From: Rhodobacteraceae bacterium HLUCCO07
GTDB lineage: Bacteria > Pseudomonadota > Alphaproteobacteria > Rhodobacterales > Rhodobacteraceae
Assembly: GCA_001314705.1 (NCBI GenBank)
Contig: LJSU01000018.1
Coordinates: forward strand, 260,630 to 324,629
Length of the DNA: 64,000 nt
Direction: 5' to 3'
Under the pieces are notes generated by a model, which worked only from the letters and a program-made list of their open reading frames with translations, was not told where the DNA came from and did not search any database. A program made the position numbers and the translations under genes. Below, one piece after another: positions 26,655 through 36,300 of this stretch (its first letter is position 1; each line of letters begins with the position of its first letter).

Positions 26655-27857
26655 TCAGCCCTCCACCCGGGCCAATTCTGCTGCCGCCGCCTCAAGCGCC
26701 CCGCTGCCCCGGGGAATGTCCAGCGCCGCGAATGCCGCCTCGACCCCGCCCAGCAAGCCCATGATCATCTGCGCATTCACATGCCCCATATGGCCCATCC
26801 GGAAAAAACCCTCGCCCTTCTCGTCTCCCGGCTCCGACATCCCCAGGCCAATGCCCAGCGTCAGACCGGCATGCTCCTCAACCCAGCGGCGCAGGCGCGG
26901 CCCGTGGGGCAGACCGATGCGCAACGCGGTGACCGCGTGCGAGCGATACGCGCGGTCCCGGATGTTGAGGGTGAGAGGCCCTTCCTGCCCCCACGTCTCG
27001 CAGGCCGCCCAGATCGCGCGGGCGTTGCGCGCATGCCGGGACCAGATTGCCTCGATTCCCTCTTCGCGAATCATGTCCAGCGCCTCGCGCAGCGCGAAAA
27101 GGTGGTGCGTCGGGGCGGTGCCGCCGAAATACTGGTAATAGATCTCGGGGTTGGCTCGCGGCCCCCAATCCCAATATCGGCTGACCCGCTTAACCCGCGC
27201 CCGCGTCGCGTCCGCACGGTCATTGAAGAAAACGAAAGCCAGCCCCGGCGGCACCATCAGCCCTTTCTGGCTTCCGGTAACGGCCACGTCGACGCCCCAG
27301 GCATCCATCTCGAACCGGTCGCAGCCCATTGAAGCGATGCAATCAGCCATCAGGATCGCGTCATGCCCCGCCGCGTCGATCGCTCCGCGCAACCCGGCCA
27401 TGTCGTTGCGGACGCTTGACGATGTATCCACATGGGTTGCGATCACCGCCTTGATCCGCCCGTCACGATCACCACGCAGCGCCTCTTCCACCCGGTTCGG
27501 GTCGAGCGGGCGGGCATGCCCGAAATCTATCATCTCGACCTCGGCGCCCAGGCCTTCGGCCATGTCGGCCCAACCATGGCCAAAGCGACCCGTCGCTGGC
27601 ATCAGCACACGGTCGCCCGGGTTGAGCACATTGGCCAGTGCCGCCTCCCAAGCGCCATGTCCGTTCGAAACATAAATTGCCGCGTGGCCCTCGGTCCGCG
27701 CCACGTATTTCAGATCGGGGAGGAGCGTGGCCGTCATCTCGTGCAGCGCACCCTCATATATGTTCGGCGCCGGACGGTGCATCGCCCTGAGCACCCTGTC
27801 GGGCATCACCGAAGGTCCCGGAATGGCAAGGTATTCACGACCACCAGTGTCTGACAT
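26655..27857 (-). CDS. Class V aminotransferase (alanine/serine-glyoxylate aminotransferase family)
   Basis: A 400-residue class V PLP aminotransferase. The N-terminal IPGPSVMPDRVLRAM and the PLP lysine K198 in VTGSQKGLMVPPGLAF are those of serine- or alanine-glyoxylate aminotransferases. YVSNGHGAWEAAL binds the cofactor phosphate. In this order such enzymes act in the serine cycle, photorespiration-like glyoxylate removal or purine catabolism; the neighbours do not decide between these. It is convergent with the small membrane protein gene and divergent from the phosphatase. Confidence 0.88.
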   Translation of the reverse strand: MSDTGGREYLAIPGPSVMPDRVLRAMHRPAPNIYEGALHEMTATLLPDLKYVARTEGHAAIYVSNGHGAWEAALANVLNPGDRVLMPATGRFGHGWADMAEGLGAEVEMIDFGHARPLDPNRVEEALRGDRDGRIKAVIATHVDTSSSVRNDMAGLRGAIDAAGHDAILMADCIASMGCDRFEMDAWGVDVAVTGSQKGLMVPPGLAFVFFNDRADATRARVKRVSRYWDWGPRANPEIYYQYFGGTAPTHHLFALREALDMIREEGIEAIWSRHARNARAIWAACETWGQEGPLTLNIRDRAYRSHAVTALRIGLPHGPRLRRWVEEHAGLTLGIGLGMSEPGDEKGEGFFRMGHMGHVNAQMIMGLLGGVEAAFAALDIPRGSGALEAAAAELARVEG

Positions 27858-28019
27858 CTTGGGGCTCTCCTGATATTTCGCGCGACATTAGCCGCTGCCC
27901 GACCGGCGTCAATCCCGTTCCGGCGTGGTGACAGCCTGCCTTGCCACATCGCGGCCCCTTGTCTACATGGGGCCTGATCAGGGCCGATACCCGGCCAATG
28001 AATGAACGGAATGCCGCGC

Positions 28020-28703
28020 ATGACGCCGATCGCAAAATTCCACACCTGGCGGCGAAACCTGCGCGATGATCTCAAGGTCAGTTCGCTCGCCACGCCCGAG
28101 GATAGACGCAAGGCCAGACAGTACATGCTCTGGTTCGATCATGAGATCGTGCGTATTCCCTGGGCCAACTTTGGGCAGGTCGCACCCGGCGTCTACCGGT
28201 CCAACCAACCGACACGCGCGCGGCTCGAGAATTACGCGGCGCGCGGTATCAAGACGATCCTGTTCCTGCGCGCCGCGTCCCCTATCCCGCCATATCTCTT
28301 CGCGCGAGAAAACTGCGAGGCGCTCGGCCTCACACTGGTCGAGCGGAGCCTCTCTGCCCGCTCGGCGCCCAAACGCGAAAGGGTCATGGATCTGATCGCG
28401 ACCTTTCCAACGCTGGAAAAACCGTTTCTGATGCATTGCAAATCCGGCGCCGACCGGGCCAGCCTCGCCTCGGTGATCTGGCTTCTGTCCCAGGAAGGGG
28501 CGAGCGTTGCGCAAGCCCGCAAGATGCTCAGCCCCCGGTTCATCCATTTCAAATGGACGAGAACCGGCATTCTTGACTATTTCCTCGACACATACGAGGC
28601 ACGTAACGCCCGCACGCCGATCCGCTTCGCCGACTGGGTGGCCACGGAATATGACCCTGCCGCACTTCAGGCGGGCTTCGACGACAAGGTGCCACCGGCA
28701 TGA
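28020..28703 (+). CDS. Dual-specificity / tyrosine phosphatase family protein
   Basis: A 227-residue CX5R phosphatase: the P-loop is HCKSGADRAS with C140 and R146, and an early VAPGVYRSNQPT is the usual start of this bacterial DSP family. Three in-frame ATGs exist (28002, 28011, 28020); 28020 gives the typical N-terminus MTPIAKFHTWRRNLRDDL and has GGA eight bases upstream. Its stop overlaps the ABC exporter start by ATGA. Rhodobacterales pair this phosphatase with an MsbA-like exporter from memory, suggesting a role in lipid A or envelope phosphate chemistry. Confidence 0.85.
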   Translation: MTPIAKFHTWRRNLRDDLKVSSLATPEDRRKARQYMLWFDHEIVRIPWANFGQVAPGVYRSNQPTRARLENYAARGIKTILFLRAASPIPPYLFARENCEALGLTLVERSLSARSAPKRERVMDLIATFPTLEKPFLMHCKSGADRASLASVIWLLSQEGASVAQARKMLSPRFIHFKWTRTGILDYFLDTYEARNARTPIRFADWVATEYDPAALQAGFDDKVPPA

Positions 28704-30595
28704 GCGCGCCTGCCCCGCAACACGACCCTGCCGCGCCCGGCAGCCCCCGCAGCCGGGAACTGGTCACATGGATCTGGCGCGATTTCCTGCGCAGACATTG
28801 GATCGTGATCCTTCTCGCCTTTTGCTTCATGGCCCTCGAAGGCGCGATGCAAGGGGCGCTCGCCCTCATGATGCGACCCATGTTCGACGACGTCTTTGTT
28901 GCCGGTGAACAGGGCGCGCTCATATGGGTCGGTCTCGGGGTGATGGGCATTTTTCTAATCCGCGCACTGGCCGGACTCGGCCAGAAAACCGCCCTGTCCT
29001 ATATCGCCCAGAATGTCGCCGCAGACATGCGCTGCAATCTCCTCGATGGAATCATGACGCAGGACGGAGGCTTTCACCAATCCCACCCGCCCGGTTTCCT
29101 GATCCAGCGGGTGCAGACCGACGTGACCACCGTCAACAACGTCTGGCCCAAACTCATGACCGGGCTGGGACGTGACCTCATTTCGCTTGTCGTGCTGATC
29201 GGGGTCGCGCTCTCGGTCGACTGGAAATGGACGCTCGTGGCGATGGTCGGCGCGCCTCTGCTGATCGCGCCAAGCCAGCTTGTGCAACGTTTCGTTCGCG
29301 CACGCGCGCGCGAAGCCCGCGATCTGGGAGCAAGGCTTGCCACGCGACTGGACGAAGTCTTTCACGGGATCATCCCGGTGAAACTGAACCGCCTCGAAAC
29401 CTATCAATCCAACCGCTACAAGTCGCTCTCGCGCGATCTCATTCGCACCGAGGTCCGTACCACAGCAGGCTCTGCGGCCATCCCCGGTCTTGTCGATGTC
29501 ATGGCCGGGATCGGATTCTTCGGCGTGCTCTACTACGGCGGGCGCGAAATCATCGAGGGTCAGAAAACGGTTGGTGAGTTCATGTCATTCTTCACCGCTA
29601 TCGGCCTGGCCTTCGAACCGTTGCGCCGCATTGGCGCCATGGCAGGGCTGTGGCAAGTGGCGGCCTCGGGGCTGGAGCGGGTCAAAGATCTCTATGACGC
29701 CGAACCGACGCTCGTCTCTCCCAGCAACCCGGTCCCCCCACCCACAGGGGTGCCCGGAATCACGCTGTCTGACGTCCATCTGGCCTATGGCGACACCACG
29801 GTTCTGTGTGGGCTTGACCTGATCGCGGAGCCGGGCAAGACCACCGCGCTTGTCGGGGCGTCCGGCGCAGGAAAGTCAACCGTGTTCAACATTCTCACCC
29901 GGCTTGTCGATCCGCAGAAGGGCAAGGTCCGGATCGGCAATGTCGATGCCTCGGCCATGACCCTTGGCGACCTGCGCGATCTTTTCTCGGTGGTCAGCCA
30001 GGATGCGGCACTGTTCGACGAAACACTGCGCGAAAACATCCTGCTAGGCCGCACCGACGTCTCCGACGCACAGCTCGACAAGGTGCTCAGGGCCGCCCAT
30101 GTCACCGATTTCCTGCCAAAGCTGGCCCAGGGGCTCGACGCGCAGGTCGGACCACGTGGCTCCAACCTCTCGGGCGGTCAGCGCCAGCGCGTGGCGATTG
30201 CCCGCGCGCTCTTGCGCGATACGCCCATCCTGCTGCTGGACGAGGCGACATCGGCCCTTGATGCCGAGTCCGAGAAGGTGGTCCAGGAAGCGCTTGAAAA
30301 GCTCTCCAAGGGGCGTACCACGATCGTCATCGCTCACCGGCTCTCGACGGTGCGCGACGCCGACCGGATCGTGGTGATGGACCGGGGCCGCGTCGTCGAT
30401 CAGGGCACGCATGAGGAACTGCTTGCCCGCGGGGGTCTCTATGCCAGGCTTCACGCGCTCCAGTTCAAGACCGACGGCCCCACCGCCGACAGCGTTGCGC
30501 AGGCCAGGCTGGCCAAATCGAACGCGGGAAACAGCACCCCCTCCGAAGCGCCGCGTGGACTGATCTGGCGCCTGGCAAGACTCTTCTCGCCCTGA
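28700..30595 (+). CDS. MsbA-type ABC transporter, fused permease and ATPase
   Basis: A 631-residue half-transporter that should dimerise to flip lipid A, phospholipid or another amphiphile. Six membrane helices occupy residues about 30-330 (including the coupling region RLDEVFHGIIPVKLNRLE). The ATPase has Walker A GASGAGKST (near 386), signature LSGGQRQR (near 490), Walker B ILLLDEATSALD (near 511) and H-loop IAHRLST. A C-terminal tail of about 50 residues after the ATPase is unusual but not informative. It is translationally coupled to the phosphatase. Confidence 0.92.
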   Translation: MSAPAPQHDPAAPGSPRSRELVTWIWRDFLRRHWIVILLAFCFMALEGAMQGALALMMRPMFDDVFVAGEQGALIWVGLGVMGIFLIRALAGLGQKTALSYIAQNVAADMRCNLLDGIMTQDGGFHQSHPPGFLIQRVQTDVTTVNNVWPKLMTGLGRDLISLVVLIGVALSVDWKWTLVAMVGAPLLIAPSQLVQRFVRARAREARDLGARLATRLDEVFHGIIPVKLNRLETYQSNRYKSLSRDLIRTEVRTTAGSAAIPGLVDVMAGIGFFGVLYYGGREIIEGQKTVGEFMSFFTAIGLAFEPLRRIGAMAGLWQVAASGLERVKDLYDAEPTLVSPSNPVPPPTGVPGITLSDVHLAYGDTTVLCGLDLIAEPGKTTALVGASGAGKSTVFNILTRLVDPQKGKVRIGNVDASAMTLGDLRDLFSVVSQDAALFDETLRENILLGRTDVSDAQLDKVLRAAHVTDFLPKLAQGLDAQVGPRGSNLSGGQRQRVAIARALLRDTPILLLDEATSALDAESEKVVQEALEKLSKGRTTIVIAHRLSTVRDADRIVVMDRGRVVDQGTHEELLARGGLYARLHALQFKTDGPTADSVAQARLAKSNAGNSTPSEAPRGLIWRLARLFSP

Positions 30596-30656
30596 CACCT
30601 GTTCAGGGACCTTTCGACACATATATTCAATGGGCGAACGGACAGGAGACGAAACC

Positions 30657-31394
30657 ATGACCCGTGCGATCTATCGTATCACCGGACCAGACAGGGAAGC
30701 GTTTCTCCAGGGACTCGTGACCAATGACGTGGCAAAGCTCGCAGATGGCATCGTTTATGCCGCCTTTCTCACACCACAAGGGAAATACATCGCCGACTTC
30801 TTCCTGATTCCGGCGGACGATACCGTGCTTCTCGACATCGACGCCTCGATCGCCGCACCGACGATCCAGCGGCTTTCGATGTATCGCCTGCGCGCCGATG
30901 TGCAGATCGAGGAAACCGCCTTGCACCTTCACAGGGGGTCCGGCACCCCCCCGCCAGATGGATTCGCCGATCCGCGGCACCCCGACATGGGCTGGCGGGC
31001 GTATCGCGACACGCCGCAAGCAGATGATGAAATCGACTGGACCGCCCTTCGCGTCGCTCATTGCATCCCCGAAACCGGGATCGAACTCACTCCGGATACG
31101 TTCATTCTGGAGGCCGGATTCGAACGGTTGAGCGGCGTCGATTTCCACAAGGGCTGCTATGTCGGGCAAGAAGTGACCGCCCGGATGAAACACAAGACCC
31201 AGTTACGCAAGGGCCTTGCCCGTGTGCACCTTTCAGGTCCGGCAAAACCCGGCACGCCGCTCACTGGCGACGGCAAACCCGCCGGAGAGCTTCACAGCGT
31301 CGCGGGCGATCAGGCGATTGCCTACCTGCGCTTTGATCGGGCGGGCAACGGGCTCATGGCGGGTGACGTTGCGGTTACCTGGGAAAAAGACTGA
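30657..31394 (+). CDS. ygfZ: YgfZ/GcvT-like folate-binding protein
   Basis: A 245-residue folate-dependent protein that supports repair or maturation of Fe-S enzymes. The family signature KGCYVGQEVTARM is present with the conserved C167. The start at 30657 follows AGGAG by eight bases. It sits 61 bases after the ABC exporter and is convergent with efp. The length is slightly shorter than E. coli YgfZ (326), as is common in alphaproteobacteria. Confidence 0.92.
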   Translation: MTRAIYRITGPDREAFLQGLVTNDVAKLADGIVYAAFLTPQGKYIADFFLIPADDTVLLDIDASIAAPTIQRLSMYRLRADVQIEETALHLHRGSGTPPPDGFADPRHPDMGWRAYRDTPQADDEIDWTALRVAHCIPETGIELTPDTFILEAGFERLSGVDFHKGCYVGQEVTARMKHKTQLRKGLARVHLSGPAKPGTPLTGDGKPAGELHSVAGDQAIAYLRFDRAGNGLMAGDVAVTWEKD

Positions 31395-31474
31395 GACTAG
31401 CTACACCAAAACAGGACCGGATCGCACCGGCCACGGTTGGCGCCCGGAAGCATTTCATCGCAACGGCCTGAGCT

Positions 31475-32038
31475 TCAGGCCCGTTCGGAATATTCCATCG
31501 TCTCGGTGTTGATGATGATCGCTTCGCCCTGACCGACAAAAGGCGGCACCATCACCTTCACGCCATTGTCGAGGATCGCAGGCTTGAAACTGTTGGCCGC
31601 GGTCTGCCCTTTCACCACCGGCTCCGTCTCGGCGATCTTGCATGTCACCTTTTGCGGCAAGGTGGCGTTCAACGCCTCGTTTTCATAGAATTCAACCTGG
31701 ATGGTCATCCCATCCTGAAGGAACGGTCGGCGCTCCCCCAATATCTCGGCCGGAAGTTCGATCTGATCATAGGTTTCGGCATCCATGAAGACGAGCATTC
31801 CGTCGCTTTCGTAAAGGAATTGCTGGTCCTTCTGTTCAAGCCGCACCCGCTCGACCTTGTCGGCACTGCGAAAGCGTTCATTGAGCTTGGAACCGTTGCG
31901 CAGGTTTCGCATCTCGACCTGGGCAAATGCGCCGCCCTTGCCGGGCTTCACATGGTCGACTTTCACGGCCGCCCAAAGGCCACCGTTGTGCTCGAGGACA
32001 TTTCCCGGGCGGATCTCGTTTCCGTTGATCTTTGGCAT
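31475..32038 (-). CDS. efp: Elongation factor P
   Basis: Rescues ribosomes stalled at polyproline. The 187-residue protein has the KOW-like N-terminal domain with the modification loop VKPGKGGAF (K34) and the two OB domains ending [12 protein letters not shown], with the family motif [14 protein letters not shown] near residue 146. Lys at position 34 suggests EpmA/lysine-type modification, whose genes are not in this window. A candidate promoter lies in the divergent gap: on the minus strand TTGCCC, 17 bases, TATAGG (about 32091-32119). Confidence 0.96.
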   Translation of the reverse strand: MPKINGNEIRPGNVLEHNGGLWAAVKVDHVKPGKGGAFAQVEMRNLRNGSKLNERFRSADKVERVRLEQKDQQFLYESDGMLVFMDAETYDQIELPAEILGERRPFLQDGMTIQVEFYENEALNATLPQKVTCKIAETEPVVKGQTAANSFKPAILDNGVKVMVPPFVGQGEAIIINTETMEYSERA

Positions 32039-32253
32039 TGTGTCAAAACCGTTGCAAAAGGTTGATCTGTGTTTGGCCGCACCTATATCTGGGGCCAGTG
32101 CAAAGGGCAAGGTGACGAAATATCGTGTAGTATACACAGATGCCATGCATATTTGACATGGAAGGTATGCAGCTGCGGCCTATCCGAATCGAGAAAAACC
32201 CGTCATAAGGGGCTTCACGCCGAAATTGCAAGACCAATAAAAAAGGACGAAAC

Positions 32254-32577
32254 ATGAAGGATTTCGTTGACGGCACGGCCTTCAATAACGAACAAGGCAA
32301 CCGTGCACGTAAACTGTTTGCAGCCGTTGTGCTGGCTGCTCTGGATGACGCGATTGCCGATGACAAGAAATACGGCAACGGCCCTGAGCAAATCGCCCGC
32401 TGGGCCCGCTCGCGCGATGGCCGCGAGGTGTTGAGCTGTGCCGGAATCGACCCCAATGAACGCGTTGTGAAGGGCCTTATGGAGTTCGTATCCAAGGGTG
32501 TGCGCACGTCAGTCGCCCTCTCGCGTGAAGAAAGCGAACGCCGCAATGCCGCTGCCGAACAGGCCGAGGCGGCCTGA
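32254..32577 (+). CDS. Conserved Rhodobacterales protein (DUF6280-like)
   Basis: A 107-residue, mostly helical soluble protein beginning MKDFVDGTAFNNEQGNRARK, which I recall as a strongly conserved protein of unknown function in this order. AAGGACGA is the ribosome site. The 215-base divergent gap before it contains a palindrome GTGTA-GTA-TACAC (32125-32137) and TTGACA at 32153. An intrinsic terminator follows the stop. No enzymatic motif is visible. Confidence 0.8.
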   Translation: MKDFVDGTAFNNEQGNRARKLFAAVVLAALDDAIADDKKYGNGPEQIARWARSRDGREVLSCAGIDPNERVVKGLMEFVSKGVRTSVALSREESERRNAAAEQAEAA

Positions 32578-32611
32578 ACCGCGCCGAAAAATTGACTTCG
32601 AGATTTTGAAG

Positions 32612-32650
32612 CCGGCTTTCGCAGACAAGCGAGGGCCGGTTTTCATTTTG
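32612..32650 (+). terminator. Rho-independent terminator
   Basis: CCGGCTTTCGC, loop AGACAA, GCGAGGGCCGG: an 11-pair stem with two G-U pairs, followed by TTTTTCATTTT. This is the best intrinsic terminator in the window and ends the small conserved gene upstream. Confidence 0.85.
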
Positions 32651-32688
32651 CAAGGTCGTTCAAGAAGCCCCGCAGTGCTGCCTTCGTG

Positions 32689-33789
32689 TCAGTCCAACTC
32701 GTGCGCCGCAAGTGCACGGTGGATTTCTCGGCGGACAAGCTTGCGAACATTGCGGGTAATCCGTTCGCCCAAGGTTCCCTGAAGCTCCTGGCGCACGATA
32801 TCAGCGACCATTTCACGTAGCATTTCTTCGTCGATCAATGTCGCGTCTGCTCCGAAAAGGTCTACATCCTCATCGATCGGTTCGTCTTGGTCCGATGCAT
32901 CGGAGTCACCCGTGTCTGGCTCCGCATTCGCAGGTTGCGGCTGATTATCTTCCAGCGCTTCGCGCGAGAATTCCTCACGCGCCACTCTTGCCGGATCCTG
33001 TGTGGTCTCATCAGCTCTGGATACGTGTTCGAAAACCGGCTCGGGCCCGGCTCCAACATCATCCGCGTCACCCATGACAAGCTCGGCCTCTTCGACTTCA
33101 CCCATCCGATCCTCTTGCCAAACATGATCGGGTGAGTCGGTGCCGTCCTTGAGATCCTCAAAATGATCTTCCCAGGCAAGCGGTTCGACCGGCGTGCCTG
33201 CATAGGCGTCCTCGCGGTCGTCGCCATCAGGCTCCCAGTCGCCTTCCTGTTGCGCGACCACAGCTTCCAATTCGGTGATCCTCTGTTTAAGGCTCTCGCC
33301 TGCTTCTGCGGCACGCGCAGCCGGGTCGCCCGCGTTGGCGCCGACCGGTTCGGGCCCATGCCGATCATCGGATTCTTGCGAAAGCGCTTTATCCATGGCC
33401 CCGTCGAGCGCATGCCTGACAACGCTTTCAAGAGCCGCGGCCAATGCCTGACCTCCCTCCGTTGATGCGTCGTCCTCTTGACCTGTCGCCGACTCTTGCA
33501 ATGCAGTTTCATCAAGGCGATCAGACGCATCCGACTCCACGGCACTTCCCGAGGCGGGCGCATCGGCGACCTCCGGATCAGGCACACGCAAAGCCGGGGT
33601 CAGGACGAGCATGTCATCCTGCGCTTTCTTCCCAGCAGACGCCGACGAACCCTTTTCCGTGTCCAACTGGCGTTCAGACTCATTTCGCTCGCTCGGACGC
33701 GTTTCCACGTTGCGGCCATTTTCGGACACCAGCCGCCGGATGGATGACAGGACGTCCTCGATTTCAACGTTTGTCACGGGATCATTCAT
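32689..33789 (-). CDS. PopZ-like (DUF2497-type) acidic polar-organiser candidate
   Basis: A 366-residue protein with three parts: a short N-terminal helix IEDVLSSIRRLVSENGR, a long Asp/Glu/Pro/Ala-rich disordered middle, and a conserved C-terminal helical region LREMVADIVRQELQG followed by a basic helix RKLVRREIHRAL. This is the architecture of PopZ, whose N-terminal EEILASIRRIISED-type helix binds partners, whose acidic middle is disordered and whose C-terminus oligomerises. It lies downstream of pcm and tolC, the place popZ occupies in other alphaproteobacteria as I recall. The start at 33789 (MNDPVTN) is the best ATG; an upstream TTG is unlikely. Confidence 0.65.
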   Translation of the reverse strand: MNDPVTNVEIEDVLSSIRRLVSENGRNVETRPSERNESERQLDTEKGSSASAGKKAQDDMLVLTPALRVPDPEVADAPASGSAVESDASDRLDETALQESATGQEDDASTEGGQALAAALESVVRHALDGAMDKALSQESDDRHGPEPVGANAGDPAARAAEAGESLKQRITELEAVVAQQEGDWEPDGDDREDAYAGTPVEPLAWEDHFEDLKDGTDSPDHVWQEDRMGEVEEAELVMGDADDVGAGPEPVFEHVSRADETTQDPARVAREEFSREALEDNQPQPANAEPDTGDSDASDQDEPIDEDVDLFGADATLIDEEMLREMVADIVRQELQGTLGERITRNVRKLVRREIHRALAAHELD

Positions 33790-33875
33790 ACGATCATACC
33801 ACTCTGCCTCACCGGAGATTGTAGCGCGGCGGAAAGATTCCCACAACAGATAGGGCGCGCATTAGGCGTCTGCCA

Positions 33876-35303
33876 CTATTTCTTACCCAAGGAGCGCAAA
33901 ACCTTGTCAAGTTGCCGACCCTGACGCGAGTTGTTGGTCGGAGCGTCCTTCACCAGGTTGTAATAGGCCGTCGGGTCGTAACGCGGCACCGAAAGGTTCA
34001 GCCTCTCAACGGTGAGATACCCCATAGCCGAAAGCAGATTATAGGCAGCAACATGCTCGTCCACCATCGCCGAGGCCCGGTTGGTCTGCGCATCGAGCAA
34101 TTCCTGCTCGGCATCCAGCACATCCAGCGTAGTGCGCGCGCCCAGCGTCGCCTCTTCACGAACCCCGCGAAACGCCTCACGCGCCGCCCGGACTTGGCGT
34201 TCGCTGGCGTCCCGGCTGGCTCGGGCGACCCGAAGCCCCGCCCAAGCATTGCCGACGGCCAACGCAATATCGTGACGTACGACATGCAACCCCGCACGCG
34301 CCTGATCTCGCTGCGCCATCGCCTGCCTGGTCAGCGCACTCAATTGCCCGCCCTGGTAGATCGGGCCGCCAATCTCGACCCCGACACTGCCACCATTTGA
34401 AAACCCATTGTCATCGAGGCTTTGGGTCAAACCGTAGCGCCCGGTCAATCTGACCCGCGGTTTCGTGGCTGCCTCGGCCGCCAGGATCGCGAGTTCCGCC
34501 GCTGTTACCTCGTGTTGCACCTTGAGCATTTCGGGATGGGTCCGCAGCGCCACCGACTTGGCCGCTTCCACTGACTCCGCAGTCGCCGGCACACGGCCAA
34601 GATCGCTCAAGGAGCCGGGCTTGCGACCGACCGCTGCGCGAAATTCCTCGTTAGCCTGCGCCAGTTGCCCCTCAGCTGCCGACAAGGCGGCGCGTGCCCC
34701 GGCAAGGCGGGCCTCGGCCAGTGACACATCGGTGCGAGTCACTTCTCCAACCTCGAAGCGATCGCGTGCTGCCCGGAGCTGTTCTGTGATCACGCGGACA
34801 TTGTTCTGTCGCAGTTGCACGAACTCATTCTGCCGCTGGACCTCCAGGTACGCGGTCGCAGCGCGTAAAAGCACCCGTTGTTCCGCCGATATGAGCGCCT
34901 GGCGCGTCGCCAGAACGGATTCTTTCTGGACGTCGATACCAATCTTGCTGCGCCCGAAATCGTACAGCAACAGCTCCGCCGCCAGACCGATCGTCGCTTC
35001 CGTGTCAGATGATGACCGCGATGCAGCCATGGCACCGGGGGTAAAGCTACGGCCGCGCGAATGGGTCACATCCGCCGACCAGTTGAGAATGGGTCTGAGC
35101 GCGGAAACCGCGATCGCCACATCCTCGTCGGCGGCCCTCAGCAATGCGCGGTTTTGCTCGATCAAGCCGTTATGTTGATAGGCCGCCGCCATCGAGTCAA
35201 TCACCGTTGTTTCGGCATAGGACGCCAAAGGCACGGCAAGAGCAAATGCCGTCGCAGCCACGAGACGCGTCAGGAGTCGTCGTTTCAGCCCAATCCAGAT
35301 CAT
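33876..35303 (-). CDS. tolC: TolC family outer-membrane channel protein
   Basis: A 475-residue outer-membrane efflux protein with a cleavable signal peptide (AVPLASYAE near residues 23-31). The two repeated coiled-coil/beta halves are visible: LAAELLLYDFGRSK in the first half and VEIGGPIYQGGQLS in the second, the paired yDFG/yqGG turns of TolC. It would pair with inner-membrane exporters for drugs or type I secreted proteins. It lies 38 bases after pcm and 86 bases before the PopZ-like gene on one strand. Confidence 0.93.
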   Translation of the reverse strand: MIWIGLKRRLLTRLVAATAFALAVPLASYAETTVIDSMAAAYQHNGLIEQNRALLRAADEDVAIAVSALRPILNWSADVTHSRGRSFTPGAMAASRSSSDTEATIGLAAELLLYDFGRSKIGIDVQKESVLATRQALISAEQRVLLRAATAYLEVQRQNEFVQLRQNNVRVITEQLRAARDRFEVGEVTRTDVSLAEARLAGARAALSAAEGQLAQANEEFRAAVGRKPGSLSDLGRVPATAESVEAAKSVALRTHPEMLKVQHEVTAAELAILAAEAATKPRVRLTGRYGLTQSLDDNGFSNGGSVGVEIGGPIYQGGQLSALTRQAMAQRDQARAGLHVVRHDIALAVGNAWAGLRVARASRDASERQVRAAREAFRGVREEATLGARTTLDVLDAEQELLDAQTNRASAMVDEHVAAYNLLSAMGYLTVERLNLSVPRYDPTAYYNLVKDAPTNNSRQGRQLDKVLRSLGKK

Positions 35304-35341
35304 GCCGACATCGCCTCAACTTCCTTCAACCGATTGCCCTT

Positions 35342-35998
35342 TCAGAGGGCAAAAGCCACATGTTTCTCAAAACCAGGCAACACCGGCGCTCCCGCGTCGA
35401 ACGCAACCCGCCAGTTCATCCGACCATCGAGCTTGTATCCGATTCGCACTTGCCCGGTCCCAAATTCGCCATCGAACAGTACTGCCATCCGCCCGCCGTC
35501 CTTGAGTTGATCAATCAATCCGTCCGGAAGGCAAGCCACCGCTCCCTCGAGGAGAATTACATCATAGGGTCCGTGCTGGGCTGCTCCCTCAGTCAAGGGC
35601 CCCTCGTGCATCACCACATTGTCAGCACCAGCCTCGACAAGGTTCGATTGCGCCTCCTTTGCAAGGGGCTTCTGCTCTTCAACGGCCACGACCGCCTCGG
35701 CCATGCGTGCGAGCACCGCTGACGAATACCCCAGCCCGGCCCCGATATCGAGTACAAGCTCATCACGCTGGATGTCCAAGGCATCCAGCATTTTCGCCAA
35801 CGTCCGCGGGTCAAGGATGACCCGGTTTTTGCCAATCTCGATATGCTCGCCCATATAGGCCAATTCACGCTTGTCGAGCGGGACGAACATTTCGCGCGGG
35901 ACAGATAGCAGGGCGTCGATAATCGGGTATTTCGTGACGTCCGACGGTCGAACCTGTGTGTCCACCATCATCGTGCGGCGCATGGCGAAATCTGTCAT
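35342..35998 (-). CDS. pcm: Protein-L-isoaspartate O-methyltransferase homologue
   Basis: A 218-residue SAM-dependent methyltransferase with the PCMT fold: VLDIGAGLGYSSAVLARMA (motif I, near residue 80), VVAVEEQ, and YDVILLEGAV. The N-terminus AMRRTMMVDTQVRP.DVT is that of the alphaproteobacterial Pcm set next to tolC. Whether these repair isoaspartate or do something else is not settled, because they are shorter and lack part of the substrate loop. The start at 35998 is the first ATG with a purine-rich site (CAGAAG) before it. Confidence 0.88.
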   Translation of the reverse strand: MTDFAMRRTMMVDTQVRPSDVTKYPIIDALLSVPREMFVPLDKRELAYMGEHIEIGKNRVILDPRTLAKMLDALDIQRDELVLDIGAGLGYSSAVLARMAEAVVAVEEQKPLAKEAQSNLVEAGADNVVMHEGPLTEGAAQHGPYDVILLEGAVACLPDGLIDQLKDGGRMAVLFDGEFGTGQVRIGYKLDGRMNWRVAFDAGAPVLPGFEKHVAFAL

Positions 35999-36226
35999 CT
36001 TCTGAGCCTGTCGATAGCTGTCGGAATCCTGTTCCCGTGTTCTGACACATCTACGGCGTGCCGGCAATCTCTGCTGCACCAATCACGACAACATAGGTCA
36101 CTAGCCTTACCCGCAACCGCGCCATGCGCGGGCAACCAACATCCTCTTTCTATCGCTCAAATCCCTTACGCGACATCTGGACAAGCCAGACAAAAACCGC
36201 GATAAGACCGGCCTAGCACCACGGCT

Positions 36227-36300
36227 GGCGAGTTGGCGGAGTGGTGACGCAGCGGATTGCAAATCCGTGTACACCGGTTCGATTCCGGTACTCGCCTCCA
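36227..36300 (+). tRNA. trnC: tRNA-Cys (GCA)
   Basis: A 74-base tRNA with encoded CCA. The acceptor stem GGCGAGT pairs with ACTCGCC; the T arm is CCGGTTCGATTCCGG; the anticodon loop is TTGCAAA with GCA at 36259-36261, which reads cysteine codons. The D arm TTGGCGGAGTGGTGACGC is normal. Confidence 0.97.
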
